Origin: an uncultured Flavobacteriales bacterium
GTDB lineage: Bacteria > Bacteroidota > Bacteroidia > Flavobacteriales_D > Crocinitomicaceae
Direction of reading: 5' to 3'
Assembly (NCBI GenBank): GCA_905182775.1
Contig: CAJJCU010000095.1
Span: 1 to 32,985, forward strand
DNA: 32,985 nt
Position 1 is the stretch's first letter, and each line of letters begins with the position of its first letter. The position numbers were made by a program, and so were the translations under genes. Shown here piece after piece: positions 1 through 8,127 of this stretch. The notes beneath the pieces were generated by a model. The model was given only the letters and a program-made list of their open reading frames with translations. It was not told where the DNA came from and ran no database searches.

Positions 1-363
1 AGAGGTTCTACTATTGCATTTGGTTCTTTTGGTCTTAAGACCTTAGAGCCAGGCTGGATTACTTCACGTCAAATTGAGGCATCCAGGATTGCTGTCACTA
101 GACATATGAAACGTGAAGGTCAAGTTTGGATCCGTGTGTTTCCAGACAAACCAGTAACATCTAAGCCAGCTGAGGTAAGGATGGGTAAAGGTAAAGGAGC
201 TCCTAGTCATTGGGTAGCTGTCGTTCGACCAGGTAGAATTCTCTTTGAAACAGATGGCGTACCTTATGAAGTTGCAAAAGAAGCCTTAAGATTAGCAGCG
301 CAAAAGTTGCCTGTTAAATGTAAATTCATTGTCCGCAATGATTATGTGGTACCTGTAAAATAA
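1..363 (+). CDS. rplP: 50S ribosomal protein L16, 5' end missing
   Basis: The frame is open from the first base of the window and gives 120 residues to a TAA stop. The usual bacterial L16 is about 137-140 residues, so roughly 20 N-terminal residues lie outside. The internal ATG at 106 is not the start, because conserved L16 sequence ([14 protein letters not shown], then [16 protein letters not shown]) continues upstream of it. The glycine/lysine-rich loop [15 protein letters not shown] and the segment ILFETDGVP are typical of the family. L16 is a late-assembling 50S protein near the A site and central protuberance and helps position tRNA. It is followed 4 bases later by rpmC, as in the standard S10/spc operon order. 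Confidence 0.97.
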   Translation, partial: RGSTIAFGSFGLKTLEPGWITSRQIEASRIAVTRHMKREGQVWIRVFPDKPVTSKPAEVRMGKGKGAPSHWVAVVRPGRILFETDGVPYEVAKEALRLAAQKLPVKCKFIVRNDYVVPVK

Positions 364-367
364 GATC

Positions 368-562
368 ATGACACAACAAGAAATAATAAAATTGTCTGAC
401 GAAGATTTAAAAAATCGTTTGACTGACTTCCAATCTCAAATGGAGACCTTAAAATTAACTCACAAAATGGCTCCCATAGAAAACCCTATGAGAATCAGAG
501 GCATGAGAAAGTTGATCGCTAGATTGAATACGGAAGTAACTAATAGAAAAGTGAAAGCTTAA
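368..562 (+). CDS. rpmC: 50S ribosomal protein L29
   Basis: A 64-residue protein of the size expected for L29, a two-helix hairpin that binds 23S rRNA near the polypeptide exit tunnel, where with L23 it forms part of the docking site for trigger factor. Family features are the start EIIKLSDEDLKNRLTDFQ and the C-terminal helix RMRGMRKLIARLNTEVTNR-like stretch (here IRGMRKLIARLNTEV). It lies between rplP (4-base gap) and rpsQ (12-base gap), the canonical neighbours. Identification rests on sequence plus gene order. Confidence 0.96.
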   Translation: MTQQEIIKLSDEDLKNRLTDFQSQMETLKLTHKMAPIENPMRIRGMRKLIARLNTEVTNRKVKA

Positions 563-574
563 AAATATTGCCAA

Positions 575-832
575 ATGGAAAAGCGAAATTTAAGAAAAGA
601 AAGAATCGGGATCGTTACTAGCGATAAAATGGACAAGTCTGTTGTAGTTGCTGTAGAGCGTAAAGTAAAGCATCCCAAGTACGGAAAATTTGTGAAGATG
701 ACTTCCAAATTTGTAGCTCATGACGAATCAAACGATTGTAATATCGGTGATACTGTGAAAATTATGGAATCACGTCCTTTGAGCAAGAACAAGAATTGGA
801 GATTAGTAGAAATCCTCGAAAGAGCTAAATAA
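575..832 (+). CDS. rpsQ: 30S ribosomal protein S17
   Basis: An 85-residue OB-fold protein. The segments [20 protein letters not shown] and [20 protein letters not shown], followed by the [19 protein letters not shown] stretch, are diagnostic of S17. S17 is a primary binder of the 5' domain of 16S rRNA and takes part in early 30S assembly. It sits in the usual position between rpmC and rplN, with an 8-base gap to the latter. The length is normal and no unusual substitution stands out. Confidence 0.97.
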   Translation: MEKRNLRKERIGIVTSDKMDKSVVVAVERKVKHPKYGKFVKMTSKFVAHDESNDCNIGDTVKIMESRPLSKNKNWRLVEILERAK

Positions 833-840
833 ACTGTATA

Positions 841-1209
841 ATGATACAAACAGAATCAAGACTAGGAGTAGCAGATAATTCAGGAGCCAAAGAGGTATTA
901 TGTATCCGTGTTTTAGGCGGTACTAAAAGAAGATATGCTTCAATTGGGGATAAAATTGTCGTAACTGTCAAAAGTGCGATGCCAAATGGTCAAATAAAAA
1001 AAGGAACTGTTCAGAAAGCAGTTGTTGTTCGAACAAAAAAAGAAATCAGAAGACCTGATGGATCTTACATTCGATTTGATGACAACGCCTGTGTAATCCT
1101 CAACCAAACTGGTGAAATGAGAGGAACTCGTATCTTCGGCCCTGTTGCTAGAGAGCTGCGAGAAAACAACTTTATGAAAATTGTTTCACTAGCACCTGAA
1201 GTGCTTTAA
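841..1209 (+). CDS. rplN: 50S ribosomal protein L14
   Basis: A 122-residue protein, the exact usual length of L14. It starts [18 protein letters not shown], and the conserved middle [18 protein letters not shown] and the end [20 protein letters not shown] are all family hallmarks. L14 is a small beta barrel on the subunit interface of the 50S that contacts 16S helix 14 and is the docking site of the silencing factor RsfS. It lies 8 bases after rpsQ and 10 before rplX, the standard spc-operon order. Confidence 0.98.
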   Translation: MIQTESRLGVADNSGAKEVLCIRVLGGTKRRYASIGDKIVVTVKSAMPNGQIKKGTVQKAVVVRTKKEIRRPDGSYIRFDDNACVILNQTGEMRGTRIFGPVARELRENNFMKIVSLAPEVL

Positions 1210-1219
1210 AAAGTTTAAA

Positions 1220-1537
1220 ATGCAAAAGAAACTACACATTAAAATTGGTGATACTGTAAAAGCCATCACCGGAGAGTCAAAAGGCCAAGAAGGAAAAGTT
1301 CTTGGAATCAACCGAGAAAAGCTTAGAGCCACGGTAGAAGGATTGAACATGATTAAAAAACACGTTAAGCCTAGTGCTAATAATCCACAAGGAAGTATTG
1401 AGGAATTAGAAGGTACGATTCATATTTCTAACCTAATGTTGGTTGAAAATGGTACAGCTACACGTACGGGCAAGCGTCTCGATGAAAACGGAAAATTAAC
1501 TAGATATTCAAAAAAATCAGGGGAGGTGATTAAGTAA
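1220..1537 (+). CDS. rplX: 50S ribosomal protein L24
   Basis: A 105-residue protein with an N-terminal KOW motif ([20 protein letters not shown]) and the L24 continuation [14 protein letters not shown], then a segment on non-cognate NPQGSIEE...IHISNLMLV typical of the family. L24 initiates 50S assembly by binding the 5' end of 23S rRNA and later lies at the tunnel exit. Its TAA stop shares one base with the ATG of rplE (1537), so the two genes are probably translationally coupled. Confidence 0.97.
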   Translation: MQKKLHIKIGDTVKAITGESKGQEGKVLGINREKLRATVEGLNMIKKHVKPSANNPQGSIEELEGTIHISNLMLVENGTATRTGKRLDENGKLTRYSKKSGEVIK

Positions 1538-2088
1538 TGAGCTACAAACCAAGATTAAAAGACAAGTACAATTCTGAAATTGTAAAAACATTAACAGACA
1601 AGTTTGGTTACAAGTCTTTAATGAGTGTACCTAAATTGACAAAAATTGTTTTGAGTCAGGGTATGGGAGATGCTGTCGCAGATAAGAAGTTAATTGATAG
1701 CGCTGCTGCCGATCTTTCAAAAATTGCCGGTCAAAAAGCAATTACAACTTTATCAAAAAAGGATATTTCAAATTTCAAATTGAGAAAAGGAATGCCAATT
1801 GGAACTAAAGTAACGCTCAGAGGAGATAAAATGTATGACTTTTTAGATCGTCTTCTTGCAGTTTCCCTTCCAAGAACGAGAGACTTTAGAGGAATCAACC
1901 CTAAAGGATTTGATGGAAGAGGTAATTTCAACCTCGGTGTTAAAGAACATATTATTTTCCCAGAAATCGATATAGACAAAGTAAACAGAATCCTTGGAAT
2001 GGATATAACTTTTGTAACGACTGCTGAGAATGATGAAGAAGCGAAGGCTTTGTTAGACGAATTTGGATTTCCATTTATTAAAAAATAG
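1537..2088 (+). CDS. rplE: 50S ribosomal protein L5
   Basis: A 183-residue protein of normal L5 length. Recognisable parts are [13 protein letters not shown] at the N terminus, [18 protein letters not shown], the [21 protein letters not shown] stretch, and the C-terminal [20 protein letters not shown] and [19 protein letters not shown] segments. L5 binds 5S rRNA with L18 and contacts P-site tRNA and the 30S head. The start overlaps the rplX stop by one base. The gene ends 3 bases before rpsN. Confidence 0.98.
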   Translation: MSYKPRLKDKYNSEIVKTLTDKFGYKSLMSVPKLTKIVLSQGMGDAVADKKLIDSAAADLSKIAGQKAITTLSKKDISNFKLRKGMPIGTKVTLRGDKMYDFLDRLLAVSLPRTRDFRGINPKGFDGRGNFNLGVKEHIIFPEIDIDKVNRILGMDITFVTTAENDEEAKALLDEFGFPFIKK

Positions 2089-2091
2089 ATA

Positions 2092-2406
2092 ATGGCAAAA
2101 GAATCAATGAAAGCGCGTGAGCGCAAAAGAGAAAGGTTGACAGCTCGATACGCATCAAAACGTGCAGAGCTTACTAAAATTTTAAAATCAACGGATGCAT
2201 CAGAAGAAATTCAAAATGCAAAATGGGATGCTATGATGAAAATTCAAAAGCTTCCTGCTAATTCCTCAAAAGTTAGAGTTCACAATAGATGTGGTTTAAC
2301 TGGGAGACCAAGAGGATATATGCGTCAGTTTGGTATTTCAAGGGTAACCTTTAGAGAAATGGCTTTATCTGGTAAAATACCAGGTGTCAAAAAAGCAAGT
2401 TGGTAA
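2092..2406 (+). CDS. rpsN: 30S ribosomal protein S14, long zinc-free form
   Basis: A 104-residue protein with the S14 start [16 protein letters not shown] and the highly conserved end [13 protein letters not shown]...IPGVKKASW. Only one cysteine is present (in [10 protein letters not shown]), so the four-cysteine zinc site of the C+ form is absent. The length matches the long form seen in E. coli (about 101 residues). From memory, many Bacteroidota carry an 89-residue form, so the extra helix (about residues 27-50, around [15 protein letters not shown]) is noteworthy. S14 is assembled into the 30S head near the decoding site. It follows rplE by 3 bases. Confidence 0.96.
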   Translation: MAKESMKARERKRERLTARYASKRAELTKILKSTDASEEIQNAKWDAMMKIQKLPANSSKVRVHNRCGLTGRPRGYMRQFGISRVTFREMALSGKIPGVKKASW

Positions 2407-2426
2407 TTAATAAAATTTAGAAAGAA

Positions 2427-2825
2427 ATGAATACAGATCCAATAGCTGATTTTTTAACTCGAATTAGAAATGCGAGTGCAGCAGGTTTGAAAATTGTTGA
2501 AATACCAGGTTCAAACGTTAAGAGAGCAATGACCGAAATTTTATTCGATCAAGGATTTATCTTAAACTTCAAATTTGAAGAAGATAATAAACAAGGAGTT
2601 ATCAAAATCGCACTTAAGTACAACGATTCAACCAAAGTACCAGCGATTACGAAAATTCAAAGAGCATCACGTCCGGGATTAAGAAAATATTCTGGATCAA
2701 CATCAATGCCGAGAGTTTTAAATGGCTTAGGAGTTTCCATAATATCAACTTCAAACGGAGTAATTACAGGAAAGCAAGCTACTAAATTGAATATAGGTGG
2801 CGAAGTACTTTGCTACGTATACTAA
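2427..2825 (+). CDS. rpsH: 30S ribosomal protein S8
   Basis: A 132-residue protein, the usual S8 length. It starts NTDPIADFLTRIRNASAAG and contains RASRPGLRKYSGS and the C-terminal GLGVSIISTSNGVITGKQA segment followed by GGEVLCYVY. These are the diagnostic S8 signatures. S8 organises the central domain of 16S rRNA. In E. coli it also represses the spc operon by binding the rplE leader; whether that holds here is not visible. The next gene, rplF, begins 11 bases after the stop. Confidence 0.98.
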   Translation: MNTDPIADFLTRIRNASAAGLKIVEIPGSNVKRAMTEILFDQGFILNFKFEEDNKQGVIKIALKYNDSTKVPAITKIQRASRPGLRKYSGSTSMPRVLNGLGVSIISTSNGVITGKQATKLNIGGEVLCYVY

Positions 2826-2836
2826 AAAATAGAAAA

Positions 2837-3391
2837 ATGTCAAGAATAGGAAATGCACCCATTACAATACCAGAAGGCGTTGAGATCTCTCAGGCCAACG
2901 GCGTTGTAACTGTAAAAGGTAAAAAAGGAGAATTGTCTCAGGAAATGGATCAGGTTGTCTCAATGAATATTGAAAACAACGTAATCACATTCTCAAGAAC
3001 ATCTAATGCTCCTGCAGATAGATCTAAGCACGGTCTTTACAGATCTTTAATGAACAACATGATTATTGGTGTTTCAGAAGGATTTAAAAAAGAAATGCAA
3101 GTAATTGGAGTTGGATACAGAGCTGTAGCTAAAGGCCAAATACTAGAACTCGCTCTTGGATATTCTCATGCAATCATTTTGGAAATACCAACTGAAATAA
3201 AAGTTTCTACAGAATCTGCAAAAGGTAAAGCACCTGTTGTGAGCCTAGAATCGCATGACAAACAACTTTTAGGTCAAGTTGCTTCTAAAATCAGATCATT
3301 GAGAAAGCCTGAGCCATACAAAGGAAAAGGTATACGCTACATGGGCGAAGAAGTAAGAAGAAAAGCAGGTAAAGCTGCCGCTAAGAAATAA
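2837..3391 (+). CDS. rplF: 50S ribosomal protein L6
   Basis: A 184-residue protein. I place the start at the ATG at 2837 (MSRIGNAPITIPEGVEI), the universally conserved L6 N terminus; an in-frame upstream start at 2810 lies inside rpsH and would add nine non-homologous residues. Two tandem L6 domains follow, with QVIGVGYRA at their junction, LGYSHAI, and the C-terminal RKPEPYKGKGIRYMGEE signature. L6 sits near the sarcin-ricin loop and the base of the L7/L12 stalk and is needed for late 50S maturation. Confidence 0.97.
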   Translation: MSRIGNAPITIPEGVEISQANGVVTVKGKKGELSQEMDQVVSMNIENNVITFSRTSNAPADRSKHGLYRSLMNNMIIGVSEGFKKEMQVIGVGYRAVAKGQILELALGYSHAIILEIPTEIKVSTESAKGKAPVVSLESHDKQLLGQVASKIRSLRKPEPYKGKGIRYMGEEVRRKAGKAAAKK

Positions 3392-3408
3392 TTTTTTAAG
3401 ATAAAGAA

Positions 3409-3762
3409 ATGGCAAATAGAAAAGTTCTAAGAAGAGCAAAAATTAAAAGAAGAATTCGAAAGAAGGTTTTCGGTACTTCGACTATTCCAAGGTTATCCGT
3501 TTTCAGAAGCAACAAGCAAATATATGCGCAGTTGATTGATGACTTAACTGGAAAGACGTTAGCATCTTCAGGTTCATTAAAGAATGACGATGCGCAAAAT
3601 GTAAACAAAACAAGTCAAGCTACCGTTGTTGGTAAATCTATAGCTGAAAGAGCTAAAGAGTCAGGTATTGAAACTGTAGTTTTCGACAGAAACGGTTATT
3701 TATATCACGGTAGAGTTAAATCATTAGCTGAATCAGCTAGAGAAGGAGGATTAAAATTTTAA
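3409..3762 (+). CDS. rplR: 50S ribosomal protein L18
   Basis: A 117-residue protein with the typical basic N-terminal tail ([16 protein letters not shown]) followed by [19 protein letters not shown], which is the L18 signature, and the C-terminal [20 protein letters not shown] segment ending GGLKF. L18 mediates attachment of 5S rRNA, together with L5, to the central protuberance of the 50S. Its position between rplF (17-base gap) and rpsE (3-base gap) is the standard order. Confidence 0.98.
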   Translation: MANRKVLRRAKIKRRIRKKVFGTSTIPRLSVFRSNKQIYAQLIDDLTGKTLASSGSLKNDDAQNVNKTSQATVVGKSIAERAKESGIETVVFDRNGYLYHGRVKSLAESAREGGLKF

Positions 3763-3765
3763 ATT

Positions 3766-4284
3766 ATGGCAGCTCAAATTTTAAATCGCGTTAAAGCCGC
3801 GGATATTGAACTAAAAGACAAACTTGTTGCAATCAACAGGGTAACAAAAGTAACAAAGGGTGGAAGAACTTTTAGTTTCTCAGCGATTGTTGTTGTCGGT
3901 GATGAGAACGGTATTGTAGGTCATGGACTTGGTAAAGCTAAAGAAGTTGTTGAGGCTATTACTAAAGGAATTGATGATGCAAAAAAGAACTTAATAAAGG
4001 TTCCTATTGCGAGAGGTACTGTACCTCATACTCAAAAAGGTAAATATGGTGGAGCTAAAGTACTATTGAAGCCTGCATCTGATGGTACTGGTGTTATTGC
4101 CGGTGGTGCAATGCGTGCAGTATTAGAAAGTGTTGGCGTATCCAATGTACTTGCGAAATCGCAAGGTTCATCAAATCCTCACAACGTTGTTAAAGCAACA
4201 ATTGACGCTTTATCTCAAATGAGAGATGCAGTAGCAGTTGCAAAACAAAGAGGAATTAATTTAGATAAGATTTTTAACGGTTAA
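3766..4284 (+). CDS. rpsE: 30S ribosomal protein S5
   Basis: A 172-residue protein. The N-terminal double-stranded-RNA-binding-like domain includes [39 protein letters not shown] and [14 protein letters not shown]. The C-terminal domain includes [20 protein letters not shown] and [16 protein letters not shown]. All are S5 hallmarks. S5 contributes to decoding fidelity (ram mutants) and to the mRNA entry channel. It is 11 bases from the small rpmD gene that follows. Confidence 0.98.
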   Translation: MAAQILNRVKAADIELKDKLVAINRVTKVTKGGRTFSFSAIVVVGDENGIVGHGLGKAKEVVEAITKGIDDAKKNLIKVPIARGTVPHTQKGKYGGAKVLLKPASDGTGVIAGGAMRAVLESVGVSNVLAKSQGSSNPHNVVKATIDALSQMRDAVAVAKQRGINLDKIFNG

Positions 4285-4295
4285 TTCAATAAAAA

Positions 4296-4475
4296 ATGAG
4301 TACGATTAAAATAAAGCAAACTAGAAGCGCCATCAACAGACCGGCAAATCAGAAAGCAACAATCAAGGCCTTAGGTTTTAGAAAATTAAACCAAGAAATT
4401 GAAAAAGAGGCTACACCTCAAATATTAGGGATGATTAATAAGGTAAAACACCTTATTGAAATAATAGAAAAATAA
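4296..4475 (+). CDS. rpmD: 50S ribosomal protein L30
   Basis: A short 59-residue frame from ATG 4296 to TAA 4475. It starts MSTIKIKQTRSAINRPANQK, and continues with TIKALGFRKLNQEIEKE and a C-terminal helix MINKVKHLIEIIEK. The pattern I(K)Q.(R)S.I.R...Q..T..ALG.RK is the L30 signature, and 59 residues is the usual bacterial length. L30 is a small 23S-binding protein near domain II. It occupies exactly the expected place between rpsE (11-base gap) and rplO (7-base gap). Confidence 0.95.
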   Translation: MSTIKIKQTRSAINRPANQKATIKALGFRKLNQEIEKEATPQILGMINKVKHLIEIIEK

Positions 4476-4482
4476 TAAGAAA

Positions 4483-4929
4483 ATGAGTTTACATAAGCTA
4501 ACACCAGCAAAAGGATCCGTGAAAAAAGTGAAGCGAATTGCTCGTGGACAAGGAAGTGGATATGGCGGAACCTCAACAAGAGGTCATAAAGGAGCGAAAT
4601 CTAGATCAGGTTACAAAACTAAGATTGGTTTTGAAGGTGGTCAAATGCCTTTGCAACGTAGAGTTCCAAAATTTGGATTTAAAAACATTAATCGCGTAGA
4701 GTATAAAGGAGTAAACCTAGCGAGCTTAGAAATGCTTGCAACTGAAAAAGGAATTACTGAATTTACGATTGATACGTTCATGGATAATGGGTTAACATCT
4801 AGTAATGACCTAGTGAAAATTTTAGGAAGAGGGACGTTAAAAGCAAAAATAACAGTCAGTGCACACGGTTTTTCAAAAGCGGCAATTGCAGCAATTGAAG
4901 CTCAAGGTGGTGTATGTACAAAAATCTAA
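4483..4929 (+). CDS. rplO: 50S ribosomal protein L15
   Basis: A 148-residue protein with the L15 features of a glycine-rich basic N-terminal tail (KRIARGQGSGYGGTSTRGHK), then GFEGGQMPLQRRVPKFGF, and a globular C-terminal domain ending AAIAAIEAQGGVCTKI. L15 threads its tail deep into 23S rRNA and is important for late 50S assembly. It precedes secY, as in nearly all bacteria. The 23-base gap to secY contains a Bacteroidota-type -7 box. Confidence 0.97.
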   Translation: MSLHKLTPAKGSVKKVKRIARGQGSGYGGTSTRGHKGAKSRSGYKTKIGFEGGQMPLQRRVPKFGFKNINRVEYKGVNLASLEMLATEKGITEFTIDTFMDNGLTSSNDLVKILGRGTLKAKITVSAHGFSKAAIAAIEAQGGVCTKI

Positions 4930-4930
4930 C

Positions 4931-4938
4931 TATCTTTG
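4931..4938 (+). promoter_or_regulatory. Candidate secY promoter, -7 box TATCTTTG
   Basis: TATCTTTG is an exact match to the Bacteroidota -7 consensus TAnnTTTG. It lies just after the rplO stop and 14 bases before the secY ATG. I see no clear TTG -33 element 17-20 bases upstream, so it may be weak or a chance match. Confidence 0.4.
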
Positions 4939-4952
4939 CCAACTTTTGAACC

Positions 4953-6293
4953 ATGAAAAGATTTATACAAAATATTAAGAATATATGGAAGGTCGAGGAA
5001 TTAAGGTCTCGTATCCTCCTAACTTTAGGTTTAATTCTAATTTATAGAATTGGATCTTTTGTTGTGCTGCCGGGTGTAAATTATGCTGCTTTGGTTCAGA
5101 ATTCAGGTGATCAAAACAATACCCTAGAAAATCTATTGTCTCTGTTTTCAGGAGGTGGATTTACAAATGCCTCAATTATGGCATTAGGTATCATGCCTTA
5201 TATTAGTGCTTCGATCATTATGCAACTTCTTGGAATGGCAGTACCTGCCGTTCAAAAAATGCAAAGTGAAGGAGAGTCTGGTAGAAAGCAAATAAACAAC
5301 TACACAAGAATGCTTACAATAGGTATTTGTGCACTTCAGGCACCTAGTTACTTAAATCTATATTTAAGTGGTAAAGGCGCTATACCGGCTGATGCGAGTC
5401 AATATTGGTGGGTTCAAACCACTATAATTTTAATTGCTGGAGCTATGTTCGCTGTATGGTTAGGAGAACGAATTACTGAAAAAGGAATTGGTAATGGTAT
5501 CTCATTATTGATTACTGTAGGTATCTTATCTAGACTCCCAGGTTCTTTCTTCGCTGAATTCGGTGCTTCTGTAGGACAAGGAAACTTGATTAAATTAGTT
5601 GTTGAAATGGTCGCGTTTATGGTGGTCGTCCTCGCAACTGTTCTAATTGTGCAGGGTGTAAGAAGAATACCATTGAACACCGCCAAAAGGGTTGTTGGAG
5701 CGCGAGCTGCTAGCGATCAAGGTTCAAGAAATTATTTACCAATAAAAGTAAATGCGAGTGGTGTAATGCCAATTATATTTGCACAAGCAATCATGACAGT
5801 ACCTGTTATGCTCTTTGCATCAGCTGATGGAACGGGTAACTGGTTCACTAGAACACTTGGTGATATATATGGATTAAGCTACAACTTGCTTTTAGCATTA
5901 CTGATCATCGTATTTACCTATTTCTACACAGCAATTATGATCAACCCAAGTAAAATCGCGGACGATCTTAAGAAGGGTGGTGGATTTATACCTGGTGTTC
6001 GTCCAGGTGAAGAGACTGCCAATCACATTGACAGTGTCGTTTCAAGAATTACATTTCCAGGTTCATTGTTTTTAGCAATTATTGCTATCGTTCCTGCGAT
6101 TGCAAAACTGTCAGGAGTAAATGACGGATTTGCCATGTTCTTTGGAGGGACCTCTCTTCTTATTATGGTAGGTGTCGTTTTAGATACATTACAACAAATT
6201 GAAACATACCAGCTCAACCGTCACATGGATACCTTAATGGAAGGTACTCGTGTTCGCGGAAGAAAAGGTGCTAATGAACTCTCTGGATTTTAA
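4953..6293 (+). CDS. secY: Preprotein translocase subunit SecY
   Basis: A 446-residue polytopic membrane protein with about ten predicted membrane segments, the channel-forming subunit of the Sec translocon. Recognisable parts are the N-terminal LRSRILLTLGLILIYRIGSF, the plug region around SGGGFTNASIMALGIMPYIS, ASIIMQLLG, the ERITEKGIGNGISLLI signature, and the cytoplasmic loop GGGFIPGVRPGEET at about residues 342-355, which contacts SecA and the ribosome. The C-terminal tail carries GTRVRGRKGAN. It works with SecE and SecG, which are not in this window. It lies between rplO and infA, the spc-operon arrangement. Confidence 0.98.
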   Translation: MKRFIQNIKNIWKVEELRSRILLTLGLILIYRIGSFVVLPGVNYAALVQNSGDQNNTLENLLSLFSGGGFTNASIMALGIMPYISASIIMQLLGMAVPAVQKMQSEGESGRKQINNYTRMLTIGICALQAPSYLNLYLSGKGAIPADASQYWWVQTTIILIAGAMFAVWLGERITEKGIGNGISLLITVGILSRLPGSFFAEFGASVGQGNLIKLVVEMVAFMVVVLATVLIVQGVRRIPLNTAKRVVGARAASDQGSRNYLPIKVNASGVMPIIFAQAIMTVPVMLFASADGTGNWFTRTLGDIYGLSYNLLLALLIIVFTYFYTAIMINPSKIADDLKKGGGFIPGVRPGEETANHIDSVVSRITFPGSLFLAIIAIVPAIAKLSGVNDGFAMFFGGTSLLIMVGVVLDTLQQIETYQLNRHMDTLMEGTRVRGRKGANELSGF

Positions 6294-6296
6294 TAT

Positions 6297-6515
6297 ATGG
6301 CAAAACAAGCATCAATAGAACAAGACGGAATCATTGAGGAAGCACTTCCTAATGCAATGTTTAGAGTGAAACTTGAAAACGAGCATGTGATTACCGCACA
6401 CATATCAGGTAAGATGAGAATGTATTATATTAAAATACTACCAGGAGATAAGGTTAAAGTGGAAATGTCTCCATATGATTTAAGTAAAGGAAGAATAACA
6501 TTTCGTTATAAATAA
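6297..6515 (+). CDS. infA: Translation initiation factor IF-1
   Basis: A 72-residue OB-fold protein with the IF-1 pattern: [20 protein letters not shown], then [19 protein letters not shown] and [18 protein letters not shown]. Both length and ending are the family standard. IF-1 occupies the 30S A site during initiation and assists IF-2 and IF-3. It starts 3 bases after the secY stop, which suggests translational coupling, and precedes rpmJ, as is common where secY is separated from map or adk. Confidence 0.98.
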   Translation: MAKQASIEQDGIIEEALPNAMFRVKLENEHVITAHISGKMRMYYIKILPGDKVKVEMSPYDLSKGRITFRYK

Positions 6516-6533
6516 AAATAACAAACTAGGGTA

Positions 6534-6650
6534 ATGAAAGTAAGAGCATCAGTAAAGAAAAGAAGCGCGGATTGTAAAATCGTAAAACGAAAGGGTCGTG
6601 TTTACGTTATTAATAAGAAGAATCCGAAATTTAAACAAAGACAAGGTTAA
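6534..6650 (+). CDS. rpmJ: 50S ribosomal protein L36, zinc-ligand-free form
   Basis: A 38-residue frame starting [20 protein letters not shown] and ending NPKFKQRQG, an unmistakable L36. Classical L36 binds zinc through Cys11, Cys14, Cys27 and His33. Here those positions are Ser11, Cys14, Asn27 and Phe33, so three of four ligands are lost and the protein should be zinc-independent. I recall this C- form as normal in flavobacteria. L36 binds 23S domain VI/II and stabilises the L7/L12 stalk base region. It lies between infA and rpsM, the usual place. Confidence 0.96.
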   Translation: MKVRASVKKRSADCKIVKRKGRVYVINKKNPKFKQRQG

Positions 6651-6663
6651 TAAGTAAAGAATT

Positions 6664-7038
6664 ATGGCACGTATTGCAGGAATAGATTTGCCCAAAAATA
6701 AAAGAGGTGTTGTTGGATTAACATACATTTTTGGAATTGGGAGAAGTACTTCACAAAAAATATTGAAGGACAATTCAATTGATGAAAACATTAAAGTCCA
6801 AGATTGGAATGATGATCAATTGTCAGCGATTAGAAATTCAATCAATGAAGTGAAAACAGAAGGTCAGCTTCGATCTGAAGTTCAATTGAACATAAAAAGA
6901 CTTATGGATATCGGTTGTGTTAGGGGAATTAGACACAGAGCGGGTCTTCCACTTAGAGGTCAACGAACCAAAAACAATTCTAGAACCAGAAAAGGGAAAA
7001 GGAAAACAGTTGCTAACAAGAAAAAAGTAACTAAATAA
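6664..7038 (+). CDS. rpsM: 30S ribosomal protein S13
   Basis: A 124-residue protein with [20 protein letters not shown], the helix-two-turn-helix middle [13 protein letters not shown], and the conserved [19 protein letters not shown] followed by [18 protein letters not shown]. These are S13 hallmarks. S13 lies in the 30S head, contacts P-site tRNA with its basic tail and makes inter-subunit bridges with L5. It is 13 bases from rpmJ and 15 from rpsK. Confidence 0.98.
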   Translation: MARIAGIDLPKNKRGVVGLTYIFGIGRSTSQKILKDNSIDENIKVQDWNDDQLSAIRNSINEVKTEGQLRSEVQLNIKRLMDIGCVRGIRHRAGLPLRGQRTKNNSRTRKGKRKTVANKKKVTK

Positions 7039-7053
7039 TAAATAGTTCATATC

Positions 7054-7440
7054 ATGGCGAAAACGAATCAAAAAAAGAAAAAGAATGTCAAGATAGATGC
7101 GTTGGGTGAAGCGCACATTCAAGCAAGCTTCAACAACATCATTATCTCTTTGACAAATAATTCTGGACAGGTGATCTCATGGTCTTCTGCTGGTAAAATG
7201 GGTTTTAAAGGATCAAAAAAGAACACACCTTATGCTGCGCAAATTGCTGCTGAAGACTGTTCTAAAGAAGCGCATGACTACGGTTTACGTAAAGTAAAAG
7301 TTTACGTTAAAGGCCCAGGTGCAGGTAGAGAATCTGCAATCAGAGCAATCCATAATTCGGGTATCGAGGTTACTGAAATTGTTGACGTAACTCCAATGCC
7401 ACATAATGGTTGTCGTCCGCCTAAAAGAAGAAGAGTATAA
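7054..7440 (+). CDS. rpsK: 30S ribosomal protein S11
   Basis: A 128-residue protein. Diagnostic segments are [61 protein letters not shown] and the extreme C-terminal [18 protein letters not shown]11 forms the 30S platform with S6 and S18 and lines the mRNA exit path near the E site. The gene is followed by a 69-base spacer, the longest gap within the ribosomal block, which can form a hairpin before rpsD. Confidence 0.98.
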   Translation: MAKTNQKKKKNVKIDALGEAHIQASFNNIIISLTNNSGQVISWSSAGKMGFKGSKKNTPYAAQIAAEDCSKEAHDYGLRKVKVYVKGPGAGRESAIRAIHNSGIEVTEIVDVTPMPHNGCRPPKRRRV

Positions 7441-7448
7441 CATTAACC

Positions 7449-7492
7449 GGGAAATCAATCATCGAAGGACAATGCCTTAATTCATGATTCCC
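7449..7492 (+). ncRNA. Candidate structured leader upstream of rpsD
   Basis: The rpsK-rpsD spacer (7441-7509) is much longer than the other gaps in the operon. GGGAA at 7449-7453 can pair with TTCCC at 7488-7492, extended by TCA 7455-7457 with TGA 7485-7487 across one bulged A. An inner AAGG (7465-7468) can pair with CCTT (7475-7478) around a six-base loop. S4 is a known autoregulator that binds mRNA leaders in E. coli and B. subtilis, so this may be an S4-responsive element. The fold was drawn by eye, with no covariation test. Confidence 0.4.
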
Positions 7493-7509
7493 ATCTAAAA
7501 CTAAATAAT

Positions 7510-8115
7510 ATGGCAAGATATACAGGTCCCAAATCAAAAATAGCCAGAAGGTTCAAAGATCCAATCTTTGGCCCAGATAAGGCTCTAGAAAAAAGAAGCT
7601 ATGGTCCCGGACAGCACGGACCATCAAAAAGACGTGGAAAGCAATCAGAATATGCGATCCAGCTTGGGGAAAAGCAAAAAGCAAAATACACTTATGGTAT
7701 TTTGGAACGACAATTCTCAAATATGTTTAAAAAAGCATCGAGAATGAAAGGAATAACTGGTGAGAACTTATTACAATTGTGCGAAGCACGGTTGGACAAT
7801 ATGGTTTTCCGATTAGGTATCTCCCCTACTCGTCGTGGAGCAAGACAATTGGTCTCTCACAAGCACATTACCGTTAACGGAGAAATCGTTAATATCCCAT
7901 CTTTTCAAATTAAAGCTGGTGACATCGTTAGTGTTCGTGAAAAATCTAAATCTCTCGAGGCTATTACAGACGCGTTAAGCACTAATTCCAAAACCTACGA
8001 ATGGTTGACTTGGGACAATGCAACCTATAACGGAACTGTAATGCATATTCCATCAAGAGAATTGATTCCTGAAACTATCAAAGAACAATTAATCGTTGAA
8101 TTATACTCTAAATAA
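7510..8115 (+). CDS. rpsD: 30S ribosomal protein S4
   Basis: A 201-residue protein, the normal length. The N-terminal part [40 protein letters not shown] and the S4 RNA-binding domain (about residues 92-155: [33 protein letters not shown]) are all recognisable. No zinc-binding cysteine cluster is present. S4 nucleates 30S assembly by binding the 5' domain of 16S rRNA. In other phyla it is also a translational repressor of its own or the alpha operon, which gives interest to the hairpin-forming spacer just upstream. Confidence 0.98.
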   Translation: MARYTGPKSKIARRFKDPIFGPDKALEKRSYGPGQHGPSKRRGKQSEYAIQLGEKQKAKYTYGILERQFSNMFKKASRMKGITGENLLQLCEARLDNMVFRLGISPTRRGARQLVSHKHITVNGEIVNIPSFQIKAGDIVSVREKSKSLEAITDALSTNSKTYEWLTWDNATYNGTVMHIPSRELIPETIKEQLIVELYSK

Positions 8116-8127
8116 TCTTAATAAAAT

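Noticed and set aside
1731-2126. 131-residue minus-strand frame over rplE/rpsN
   Set aside because: It lies antisense to two certain ribosomal protein genes and resembles no known protein.
2810-2836. Upstream in-frame start for L6
   Set aside because: It lies within rpsH and adds residues that do not match L6, whose conserved N terminus is encoded from 2837.
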